Below, piece after piece: positions 23,210 through 30,645 of a stretch of 34,383 nt of DNA (its first letter is position 1; every line of letters starts with the position of its first letter). The notes beneath the pieces are model-generated. The model saw only the letters and a program-made list of their open reading frames with translations. It ran no database searches and was not told where the DNA came from. Where the stretch lies: positions 1 to 34,383 of the forward strand of contig NZ_JAOBPP010000006.1 of assembly GCF_025574465.1 (NCBI RefSeq), written 5' to 3'. A program made the translations under genes and the position numbers. This DNA is from Kordiimonas aestuarii (GTDB lineage: Bacteria; Pseudomonadota; Alphaproteobacteria; Sphingomonadales; Kordiimonadaceae).

Positions 23210-25906
23210 TCACTTCCGGTGGCGGGTCGTGGCATAAAATGCGTCGGAGAGCAGGGTTGGTATGCTTTGCTCGCTTATCTGCTTCATTAGTGCGGCGTGT
23301 TTTCGTGCGGAGAGTGGTGCGGGCGCCTGCTCCAGAAGATAATCATTGATTTTCTCTGGCTGCGACAGCCATTCGTACGGCAGCACATGACCAAATCCCG
23401 CGCGTCGGATGCGCTCGGCCGGGGCGCCGATGTCCAGCACCACAGGCGGGATGTTCAGGCGGAATGCCATTGAGAGTGCATAGCTGTATGTCTCAGGCCA
23501 GATGGACAGGAACATCAGGTAATCAGGCTTGTAGCTGCGCAGCATGTCTGCACAGGCCTTGTCATCTTCATATTTTCCCATGACGGTCAGTGTCTCGATC
23601 CCACCGGAGCCTGTGTCGGAGTATCCAAAGAGGCGATACGCAACCTTCAGGCCGCGCGCCCAGCCGTCACGCGCGCAGTCTTCCATGACAGCGCGGCCCT
23701 TGTGGGGGCCAAGTGCTCCCATAAAGGCCAGCCGAAGATTGCGGCTTTTCCCCGGCGTGCCTGACTTTGAGCTGGCCGCCGGGCCAAGGTCCATGGATTC
23801 GGCGTGGGGAATGGCCTCACATTTGTTGGCGCCCAGAAAAGCGTTGGCGCGTTCGGCCGCGGCATCAGAAGGCGCAAAAACCCGCGCGGCACCCGTGATG
23901 AACTCGCGGTAGCGGGCTTGATAGTCCATAACCTCGACCCAGCCGTTAACTGGGGGAAATGTGTTTACACATTTGGCACAACCGTCAGGCCCGGGTTCGC
24001 CGCAATACACACCAGCGGGGGTCACGAACTGGCCGTGTGCGCAGATGGGCGCATAGTCATGGAAGGTGAAATAATAGGGCACACCACTTTCGCGCACCAG
24101 TGACATCACCTGCGATCGCGCGCTTTCGACAAAGGCAACCAAGCTGTGCACATGTACGAGGCGAGGCGCAAGGATGCCGATCAGCTCCCGCAGGAAGTCA
24201 TAGTCGGCATGGACATGCAGTTCTTTCAGGTTGGGCGTGAAATAACCGTCCCGCGCATCGAAGGTGACATATTCCGTCATATGTTTTACCGAGCGCAGCA
24301 CAACAACACCGACCCCTTCGGCCGCCAGTTGCGCCTTCAGGTCAATAATGTTTTTCTCAATGCCACCACCCCAGTCATGAGAGACAAAAAGCGCGATATC
24401 ACCCATCGCACGTTTGAGACGCATGGCGTCCAGCCGCGCTCGTGCCTTGGCGCTGGGATCATGGGCGATATAGTCATGCACACCCCCCAGATACCCAGGA
24501 TGTTTGGCGAGCAGGGACTTCAGTCCTTCGGCTTGCAGCGCGCCAGCATCCTCGGCGAAGGAAACCTCGCCGCGATGCCTGACATACACGTCTGTTGCCA
24601 GCACGTTACGCCAGCCTGCGTTGGCCGCCGCCACACAGAAATCATTCTCCTCGCCGTAGCCTCTTTTGAAGGTTTCTTCGTCGAACAGGCCCACCGCTTC
24701 GAGTGCGGCGCGGCGAATATAAAAACAGAAACCAACCCCTGTGGGAACCTCGACAAGATCCCCTTTGTTGGCCGCGTAACTGGCTTCCGCCAGCCCGGCA
24801 CCACCACATTCCAAGCGGAAGTGATTGTTCTTGAGTGTTTCAGGGTAGCTGCAGATGGTGGCGTTATTGGAAAACGGCGTAATGGTGGCGATGCGTGTGT
24901 CGCCACCCGCGTGCGCCAGCAACCGGTCCAGCCAATGATCATAGACCTCGGTATCCGCGTTCAGAAGCACCACATCGCGGGCCGGGTTCAGCGCCATGCC
25001 ACGGTTGACGGTGCCAACAAAGCCTAGGTTCATGTCATTCCTGAGAAGGGTGAACAGGCCCCTCGCGGCCAGGCGGTCCAGCGCTGCCGAGAGCTCGGGT
25101 TCAGGGCTCGCGTCATCAATTACGATCAGGTTTGCGGGTGCATCTGTGATTGCGCGCAGTACCGCCTGTATGGCGGTCAGGGTTTCAGCGACCCCCCGAT
25201 ATGCCGGGATGATAATATCGGTGGCGTCATCACCTTGGCGGGCAACCATGGGCGAAAGCGCGTCCCAGCTGTCGTCGCCAGGTGCCGCAAGGGGTCCCGA
25301 TATGCTCAAGCCAAAGCGGTTGGGCACCAGCTCTCCTTCCAGCCCCTGATCCAGGAAATCGAGGATCGGGTTTCTAGCCTCTTGCCGTGCATCGCCCATC
25401 AGGCGGTCAAAAAGCGCGATGTCAAACCCGTATGACGGGCTGCGCCCATCCCGCCAGCCGCGTTCGCAGAAATGCCGTAGCGGATCAGTGCCAGCCGCCA
25501 GCGGTGGTTTGCGCTTCAGGTAATACTCGGCGTCGAAATAACCGGAGGCTGCGACCTGTGCCATTTCGGTGCGTAAGGAATCTTCCGCGCCTGCGTGCCC
25601 AAGGCCAAAGTCCGCCGGGTTTGGCAGCGGGCGTTTCTCTTTTTTACCCCGGCTGACATAATGCAGAAAGGGGTTTAGCCCCGCATCCCGGATGTCGGGG
25701 TAGGCCGCCAGATAAGCGTTTGTGGAAAACCAGGGCGCCGGATCATAGCCCTTTTTCCAGCCTTCCTTCAGATAATGCGCCAGCGGCGACTTGACGCCCG
25801 GTGGCAGGTCTGGATGGTTTCTAAGGTAGAAGGCTGTGTCGAAATTTTCCCGCGCCAGTTTGACCGCTTCGCGATGTGCACGCCATGAGTTGAGATGCTT
25901 AAGCAT
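23210..25906 (-). CDS. Fusion: HY/G repeats + GT2 + GT4 glycosyltransferase
   Basis: About 898 aa. Residues ~20-195 carry about four or five copies of the aromatic/glycine motif seen in the giant enzyme at 7878-11735 ('LAHYLKEGWKKGYDP', 'FLHYVSRGKKEKRP', 'LRHFCERGWRDGRSP'). Residues ~228-475 are a GT2 domain ('TDIIIPAYRG', 'VIDDASPEPEL', 'LLNADTEV', 'GYGEENDFC'). Residues ~503-885 are a GT4 domain ('LFVSHDWGGGIEKNI', 'FTFHDYAPICAHG', 'PETYSYALSMAF'). A four-Cys cluster around residues 622-646 may bind a metal. In the GT4 E-x7-E motif the second Glu is Met, so its activity is in doubt. ATG 25906 is preferred over GTG 25921 because GGAAG lies 8 nt upstream. The gene is divergent from 26117. Confidence 0.88.
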   Translation of the reverse strand: MLKHLNSWRAHREAVKLARENFDTAFYLRNHPDLPPGVKSPLAHYLKEGWKKGYDPAPWFSTNAYLAAYPDIRDAGLNPFLHYVSRGKKEKRPLPNPADFGLGHAGAEDSLRTEMAQVAASGYFDAEYYLKRKPPLAAGTDPLRHFCERGWRDGRSPSYGFDIALFDRLMGDARQEARNPILDFLDQGLEGELVPNRFGLSISGPLAAPGDDSWDALSPMVARQGDDATDIIIPAYRGVAETLTAIQAVLRAITDAPANLIVIDDASPEPELSAALDRLAARGLFTLLRNDMNLGFVGTVNRGMALNPARDVVLLNADTEVYDHWLDRLLAHAGGDTRIATITPFSNNATICSYPETLKNNHFRLECGGAGLAEASYAANKGDLVEVPTGVGFCFYIRRAALEAVGLFDEETFKRGYGEENDFCVAAANAGWRNVLATDVYVRHRGEVSFAEDAGALQAEGLKSLLAKHPGYLGGVHDYIAHDPSAKARARLDAMRLKRAMGDIALFVSHDWGGGIEKNIIDLKAQLAAEGVGVVVLRSVKHMTEYVTFDARDGYFTPNLKELHVHADYDFLRELIGILAPRLVHVHSLVAFVESARSQVMSLVRESGVPYYFTFHDYAPICAHGQFVTPAGVYCGEPGPDGCAKCVNTFPPVNGWVEVMDYQARYREFITGAARVFAPSDAAAERANAFLGANKCEAIPHAESMDLGPAASSKSGTPGKSRNLRLAFMGALGPHKGRAVMEDCARDGWARGLKVAYRLFGYSDTGSGGIETLTVMGKYEDDKACADMLRSYKPDYLMFLSIWPETYSYALSMAFRLNIPPVVLDIGAPAERIRRAGFGHVLPYEWLSQPEKINDYLLEQAPAPLSARKHAALMKQISEQSIPTLLSDAFYATTRHRK

Positions 25907-26043
25907 GGATAATGCTTCCACGTGTTGCGGCCGGAGCGGTATAAGGGCTTAGAATATCACCTGATTTCATCGCCCGTTTATCCGCCAGTTTACGCGGCAA
26001 AGTCAAGGACCGGCGATGGACGGGTGGCAATGGTCCATAGTCA

Positions 26044-26072
26044 TTGGCATTGTCACAATCAGGCTTTATAAG
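26044..26072 (+). promoter_or_regulatory. Sigma70-like promoter of the ATP-grasp/HAD gene
   Basis: TTGGCA (26044-26049) and TATAAG (26067-26072) are separated by 17 nt, with a predicted start near 26079 and a leader of about 38 nt to ATG 26117. It lies in the 210-nt divergent intergenic region. No comparably good promoter was found for the reverse gene. Confidence 0.5.
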
Positions 26073-26116
26073 CGAGGCACAAGAACGGACGCCGCTTTTG
26101 CCGTGGCGAGGGGGAC

Positions 26117-27418
26117 ATGACCATGGTCAAAAAACAGAATGTGCTGGTATTTCCTTGCGGGTCTGAAATCGGCCTTGAGGTGCACGCGGCGCTGAAATAC
26201 GAAAAGTCGGTCACCCTGTTTGGCGCTTCCAGCGTTGACGACCACGGCCGCATGGTTTTCCGCCGCTATATCGGCGGCTTGCCCTACTGTAGCGACGACG
26301 GCTTTGATGGCGACCTGCAGGCCGTTATCGACAGGCATGATATCGACGTGGTGATCCCCGCGCATGACAGCGTGCTTTTGTATCTTGCTGAAAACCGGGA
26401 CAAGTTCAGCGCCAAAGTCCTGGCGCCGGACGCTGGTGTATGCCATGTCTGCCGCTCCAAGAAGCGCACCTATGACGCGCTGGGTGGGGCGGGGTTTGTC
26501 CCGGCTTATTATGCCAGCCCGGCTGATGTTCCCGCGTTCCCCGTGTTCATGAAACCCGACATCGGGCAGGGGTCGCAGGGTGTGGTTCTGGCCCCCGACA
26601 AGGCGGCATGCGAAGCCGCGCTGCAGCACGACGCAGGCCTGCTGCTGTGCGAGTATCTGCCGGGGGCGGAATATACCATCGATTGCTATACTTCAAGGAC
26701 GGGTGAACTGCTGTTCTGTTCGCCGCGTGAACGCATGCGCACAAAATCCGGCATCAGTGTGCGGTCAAAGAACGTATCGCTTGGCGACAAGGTGCGCGAC
26801 ATTGCCGAGACCATCAGTAGCCGCATAGGCATGCAGGGCGTGTGGTTTTTCCAACTCAAGGAAGCGGCGGACGGCACGCTGAAGCTGCTTGAAGTGGCGC
26901 CGCGTGTTGCCGGCTCCATGTCGGTGCACCGGGTTATGGGCGTGAACTTTGTGCTTCTCGGTCTTTTTGAACTGATGGGCTTTGATGTCGCCGTTATCCC
27001 GCCAGCAATTGGTGATATCGAAGTCGACCGCGCCCTTTCAAGCCGGTATGTGCACAGCTTCGACTATGACACGGTATATCTTGATCTTGACGATACGCTG
27101 ATCGTGGATGGTGAACTGAATGAAACCGTTCTGATGTTTGTCTACCAGTGCAAGCGCCTTGGTCGGCGTGTCCGGCTTATCACCCGCCACTTTCAGCAGC
27201 CGGATCTTACGCTCGAAGCCCTTGCGGTGCACACCAGCCTTTTCTCGGATGTGATCTGGATCACCGACACTCGCCCCAAAAGCAGCTTCATCGGCGAAGG
27301 CGAACGCGCGATTTTTATCGACGATTCATACAAGGAACGGCTGGATGTGGCGCGGACCAAAGGCATCCCGGCCATCGGCCCGGATGCAGTGGAAGCATTG
27401 CTGGACTGGCGGCGCTAG
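26117..27418 (+). CDS. ATP-grasp ligase fused to a HAD-like domain
   Basis: 433 aa, two domains. Residues ~8-300 are an ATP-grasp enzyme of the carbamoyl-phosphate-synthase-like group: 'NVLVFPCGSEIGLEVHAAL' opens the first Rossmann-like subdomain, 'VFMKPDIGQGSQGV' (143-156) is the ATP-binding Lys plus glycine loop, and 'LLEVAPRVAGSM' (257-268) is the metal-binding end. Residues ~318-428 are HAD-like with all motifs: DLDDT (323-327), 'LITRH' (354-358), 'RPKSSF' Lys388 and 'IFIDDSYKER' (399-408). The first part should join a carboxylate to an amine or thiol through an acyl-phosphate; the second should remove a phosphate. Together they could make or attach an unusual substituent on a sugar (inference). 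GAGGGGG precedes ATG 26117; ATG 26123 is also possible. The 3' end overlaps the converging gene by 4 bp. Confidence 0.85.
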   Translation: MTMVKKQNVLVFPCGSEIGLEVHAALKYEKSVTLFGASSVDDHGRMVFRRYIGGLPYCSDDGFDGDLQAVIDRHDIDVVIPAHDSVLLYLAENRDKFSAKVLAPDAGVCHVCRSKKRTYDALGGAGFVPAYYASPADVPAFPVFMKPDIGQGSQGVVLAPDKAACEAALQHDAGLLLCEYLPGAEYTIDCYTSRTGELLFCSPRERMRTKSGISVRSKNVSLGDKVRDIAETISSRIGMQGVWFFQLKEAADGTLKLLEVAPRVAGSMSVHRVMGVNFVLLGLFELMGFDVAVIPPAIGDIEVDRALSSRYVHSFDYDTVYLDLDDTLIVDGELNETVLMFVYQCKRLGRRVRLITRHFQQPDLTLEALAVHTSLFSDVIWITDTRPKSSFIGEGERAIFIDDSYKERLDVARTKGIPAIGPDAVEALLDWRR

Positions 27419-29340
27419 GCTTTTTTGGGGCTCGTTTCCGCGGTGACCGGGTTGCCGCTCATGTCAACTCCCGCTTCGGCGAATATTTCTTCATAGTGCC
27501 AGCTTTTTTGCTCGGACGCCTGAATAACCTCATGGTTGCGGTACAGATAGTCCATAATCACGTTGAATTCCCACGCGTCCGCATCGTCTTCCACAAAAAA
27601 GGCCTTGTCGGGGTCATTCGCGAGAATGTTGTGGCTGATCTGCACTCGCTCACCCGGGTTGTTCACCAGGCGTACCACGGCTTTGACAAAGCCGTCCTCA
27701 CTGTCAACGGTTAGCCAGTCTGGTTGGGCCAGTTCCTTGACCAGCGAACTGTCGTTCGCGGTATGCACTTCGGGGCCTGTCATGTTGACGATGGGCAGGC
27801 CCTGCAGTGCCGCGTCGACAATGCCGTTGGTGGCCCCAAAGGGAAAGGTGCTGAGGAAGATGTCGCACTTGTTCAGGTTGGCAATATAGTCGTTATAATT
27901 TGTGCGCGGCAATACCTTGTCATGGGGCATAATCTCGCTATAGCGGCGCATCAACGCCTGCTGCAATGCGCCCGACGAGTTCGGGAAGAACCAGAATTCA
28001 ACCGGTTTTTTTGCCAGATCCCGGATGCGGCGGCAGGTATTGAGGAAGGTGGGTGTCACCTTGCGTGACCATGCTGGCACAGCAATGCGCACCACCTCCG
28101 GGTCCAGGCGGATCTCCGCCGGGATGTTGGCTGCGTCTGACCGGTGGGTGAAAAACGGCTTGGTCGGCCGCAGCATCACTTTCTCTGTCACGGTGGTGTC
28201 GCTGCCGATTTGCTCATCCGACAGGATGACATAGTCGATAGCGTCGGATTTGGTTGTCGCAGGATGGCCGAATGTCATGACCTGAATGGGTGCAAGCCTG
28301 ATCGTCGACAAGGTGATTGTTGAAAACCTCATGCCAATGCTGGGGTAATAGATCACGTCGGGCTTGTAGCTCAGGATCTTGTCGATCAGATCTTTGGGCT
28401 TGTTGTGTTTGAACTTGACCGTCTCGACCGTGTGCGCAAGTGCTTTCAGTTCAGCGTTCGCGGGCACATCCGTCAGCAAAAGCGTGGTGTCGAAGTCTTT
28501 TTTCAGGGCGCGGATTGACGGGCCATAGCAGCGGTGCATGGCGTGGCTTGAGTTATAAAGCTCAGCAAAAATCACCAGCTTCGGTCGCTTTTTAGCCATC
28601 CGTTTCGTCGGCAGTTTGCGGTCGGTAATTTTCTGCTTTGCCAGCCAGTTGCGGATCACATTATTGAAGCAGCGCTTGATATCGTGCTTGTGGGACGCTT
28701 CGGCATAGCTGCACCCCATATAGGGCGGGCCCATGGTGTAAATTGTGTAAGGCTGCGGGTTTACATCTTTCCAGTGGTCGGAAAGCTCCAGCAGGCGGCT
28801 GCGGATATCTTCGGCCTGCTTGGTGTAAACCATCTGTTCCGACAGGAAGCCAAGCATGGTCGGGAATGACTGTGTTGGGTCCAGCTTGAGAAGCAGCGAC
28901 AACAGCACATCATTCATTGCATTGATGGAAATGCCCGCAAACATGCGCAGCAGTTCAGTGCGGCGATAGGTGTGTTGCTTGCCTTCGCGTTGTCCGAACA
29001 TATTAATAAGGTGGTCTGTGCCGCGATACCCGCTGATCTCGAATACCTGCACAAGCGCCCGCTTGAACCTGTTCAGTTCCAGAAGAAGGCCCACTGCCGG
29101 GTCAAAGCTTGTGTCTGTTAAAAGCTGCGTGATCGCGCTCGCGAGGCGGGTGGCTTCTTTTTCGCTGATAATCCCGACGCTCAGCGATTGGCCGCCAAAG
29201 CCAACCTTACCTGCCTCGACCAGTTCGAAAATTTTGTTAAGCGGCTTTCGCGCGTCAGCATATTTTTTTTCGAGGACGCAGGCCTCAACTTCTTTCAAGA
29301 GTTCAATAAACACTGAAAAGTCTTCCGGTAATATAGTCAC
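27415..29340 (-). CDS. HMW1C/GT41-like cytoplasmic N-glycosyltransferase
   Basis: 641 aa, close to the ~620-650 aa of HMW1C and Actinobacillus NGT, enzymes that attach hexoses directly to Asn-X-Ser/Thr in the cytoplasm without a lipid carrier. Residues ~1-235 are helical, matching the family's all-alpha domain. The GT-B part follows: 'AELYNSSHAMHRCYGPSI' (259-276), 'IRLAPIQVMTFGHPATTKSDAIDYVI' as separate stretches over 347-372, 'SRKVTPTFLNTCRRIRD' (425-441), and 'KCDIFLSTFPFGATNGIVD' (491-509) followed by 'GPEVHTANDSSLVKEL'. From remembered alignments, Lys427, Asn505 and Asp509 match key nucleotide-sugar residues, while two important His positions seem to be Tyr272 and Arg479. It may therefore use another donor or acceptor. 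The start is GTG 29340 with a weak ribosome site. It follows the aminotransferase by 64 nt on the same strand. Confidence 0.85.
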   Translation of the reverse strand: MTILPEDFSVFIELLKEVEACVLEKKYADARKPLNKIFELVEAGKVGFGGQSLSVGIISEKEATRLASAITQLLTDTSFDPAVGLLLELNRFKRALVQVFEISGYRGTDHLINMFGQREGKQHTYRRTELLRMFAGISINAMNDVLLSLLLKLDPTQSFPTMLGFLSEQMVYTKQAEDIRSRLLELSDHWKDVNPQPYTIYTMGPPYMGCSYAEASHKHDIKRCFNNVIRNWLAKQKITDRKLPTKRMAKKRPKLVIFAELYNSSHAMHRCYGPSIRALKKDFDTTLLLTDVPANAELKALAHTVETVKFKHNKPKDLIDKILSYKPDVIYYPSIGMRFSTITLSTIRLAPIQVMTFGHPATTKSDAIDYVILSDEQIGSDTTVTEKVMLRPTKPFFTHRSDAANIPAEIRLDPEVVRIAVPAWSRKVTPTFLNTCRRIRDLAKKPVEFWFFPNSSGALQQALMRRYSEIMPHDKVLPRTNYNDYIANLNKCDIFLSTFPFGATNGIVDAALQGLPIVNMTGPEVHTANDSSLVKELAQPDWLTVDSEDGFVKAVVRLVNNPGERVQISHNILANDPDKAFFVEDDADAWEFNVIMDYLYRNHEVIQASEQKSWHYEEIFAEAGVDMSGNPVTAETSPKKA

Positions 29341-29404
29341 ATCCAGATGGCACCATCGCCCCCAAAAGCGGTTTTATCCCGTCATAGTGTGAAAAGCTAC
29401 CATT

Positions 29405-30520
29405 CTAAGACAAAACATTTTGGCAGGTCTTCGCAACGGTCTGGATGTCATCCTCGGACAGGAATGCATGGAAAGGCAGCCCGATCAGGCGTGTCTTCAG
29501 GTCATGTATGACCGGAAGGCGGGCACCGTCTCTGCTGTGCAATACGTCTGCGTCCGCATAAGCTGCATGTTCATCAAGCGGTGGGAAATACCATTTCCGC
29601 ACCTGAATGGCTGCGACTTCAAGTGCGGCAGCCACCTCAAGTGCCTTGCCCGAGGTGTCCAGCAGCAGCGTGCCCGGAATATAGCGATTCGTGGCCGGGT
29701 GGAAACGCTCGAGCCCGAACGCCGATATATAGTGGCGAAGGACAGTCTTGCGGCGTTCCTGTACATCGGTAAAGCGGATCAGTTGGGACAGGCCGTAGGC
29801 TGCCATGGCTTCGGCCATCTTCGCATTGGTGCCTACCTCGCGGCTGGTGCCATCCACAAAAGCAAAATTTGTCAGCCTGCGGGCGCGCTCGGCCAGGTCG
29901 CGTTGGCCGGTGACAAGCAGGCCGCCTTCACCCACACCGAAGGGTTTGGTCGCATGCAGGCTGAAACAAACCGGGATATCAGGATGCACTTCCTGATTGC
30001 CAAGCGCTGCCGCGGCGTCGACAAAAACCGGTATGCCGGTCTCGGCCTGGAAGGCGGCCCATGCCGCCATGTCAAGTGGATAGCCGTAGATTGCCACTGG
30101 CATGACGGCGTCTATTTTTGTTTGCTCTGCCGCTGCGCGGGCAAGGGCCGGCGTGAGATCCCATGTGGCAGGGTCGACATCCGAAAATACCGGCTGGTGT
30201 CCGGTAAGCCTGATAGCACCGGCTGTCGCCGAAAAGGTCAGTGCCGGGGTCAGGATGCGGGCTTTCGCGGGCAGGTCGGACACACGCAGCAAAATTTCAA
30301 GCGCAGTGGTGGCGGATGAAAAGGTAACGGTGGTCAACGTTTCCACGGGGCGGGGGGACATTGCGCCGATAAAATGGCACATACCAGCTTCGAATTCCCT
30401 CACGAGTGGCCCGAAGTTGGAGTACCATCGTTCATTGTCCATGCGCCGCAGGAAGGGCAGTACGTCCTCCGCACTGGGCAGGTCCGGCACCAGGCATTTG
30501 ATTTTCCACTGGTCGAGCAC
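29405..30520 (-). CDS. DegT/DnrJ/EryC1/StrS-family sugar aminotransferase
   Basis: PLP-dependent transaminase that would convert a keto nucleotide-sugar to an amino-sugar donor, or a non-catalytic relative. 371 aa is typical of the family. 'RRMDNERWYSNFGPLVREFE' is the usual N-terminal substrate region, 'TFSSATTALEILLRV' binds PLP phosphate, and 'ILTPALTFSATAGAI' follows. 'PVFVDAAAALG' holds the Asp that contacts the pyridine nitrogen, and 'FSLHATKPFGVGEGG' holds the Schiff-base Lys. The sequence is compatible with the group that makes 3- or 4-amino-dideoxy sugars, but the substrate cannot be told. The frame is open to 30634, but GTG 30520 is chosen: GGGAG lies 5 nt upstream, family proteins start here, and a promoter-like pair lies just upstream. 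No 4,6-dehydratase or isomerase is nearby. Confidence 0.88.
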   Translation of the reverse strand: MLDQWKIKCLVPDLPSAEDVLPFLRRMDNERWYSNFGPLVREFEAGMCHFIGAMSPRPVETLTTVTFSSATTALEILLRVSDLPAKARILTPALTFSATAGAIRLTGHQPVFSDVDPATWDLTPALARAAAEQTKIDAVMPVAIYGYPLDMAAWAAFQAETGIPVFVDAAAALGNQEVHPDIPVCFSLHATKPFGVGEGGLLVTGQRDLAERARRLTNFAFVDGTSREVGTNAKMAEAMAAYGLSQLIRFTDVQERRKTVLRHYISAFGLERFHPATNRYIPGTLLLDTSGKALEVAAALEVAAIQVRKWYFPPLDEHAAYADADVLHSRDGARLPVIHDLKTRLIGLPFHAFLSEDDIQTVAKTCQNVLS

Positions 30521-30558
30521 GTCAACTCCCGTCTGTCCGTTGGTAGGGCCTTGAAGCG

Positions 30559-30587
30559 CGTATATCCTGCAAGCACAGCCCATGCAA
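30559..30587 (-). promoter_or_regulatory. Candidate promoter of the aminotransferase-glycosyltransferase operon
   Basis: On the minus strand TTGCAT (30587-30582) and TATACG (30564-30559) are spaced by 17 nt, about 38 nt before GTG 30520. The -35 match is moderate. Its position supports the short start of the aminotransferase. Confidence 0.38.
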
Positions 30588-30645
30588 CAGCAATCGCGGA
30601 ACAAGAAAACTCGCTTTTGTAGCCCGGATGGCATAAATCAATCGC

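Noticed and set aside
24146..25027. 293-codon forward frame inside the reverse GT2-GT4 gene (similarly 29420-30319 inside the aminotransferase, 2771-3838 opposite the first GT4 genes)
   Set aside because: These are shadow frames of well-supported genes in high-GC DNA.
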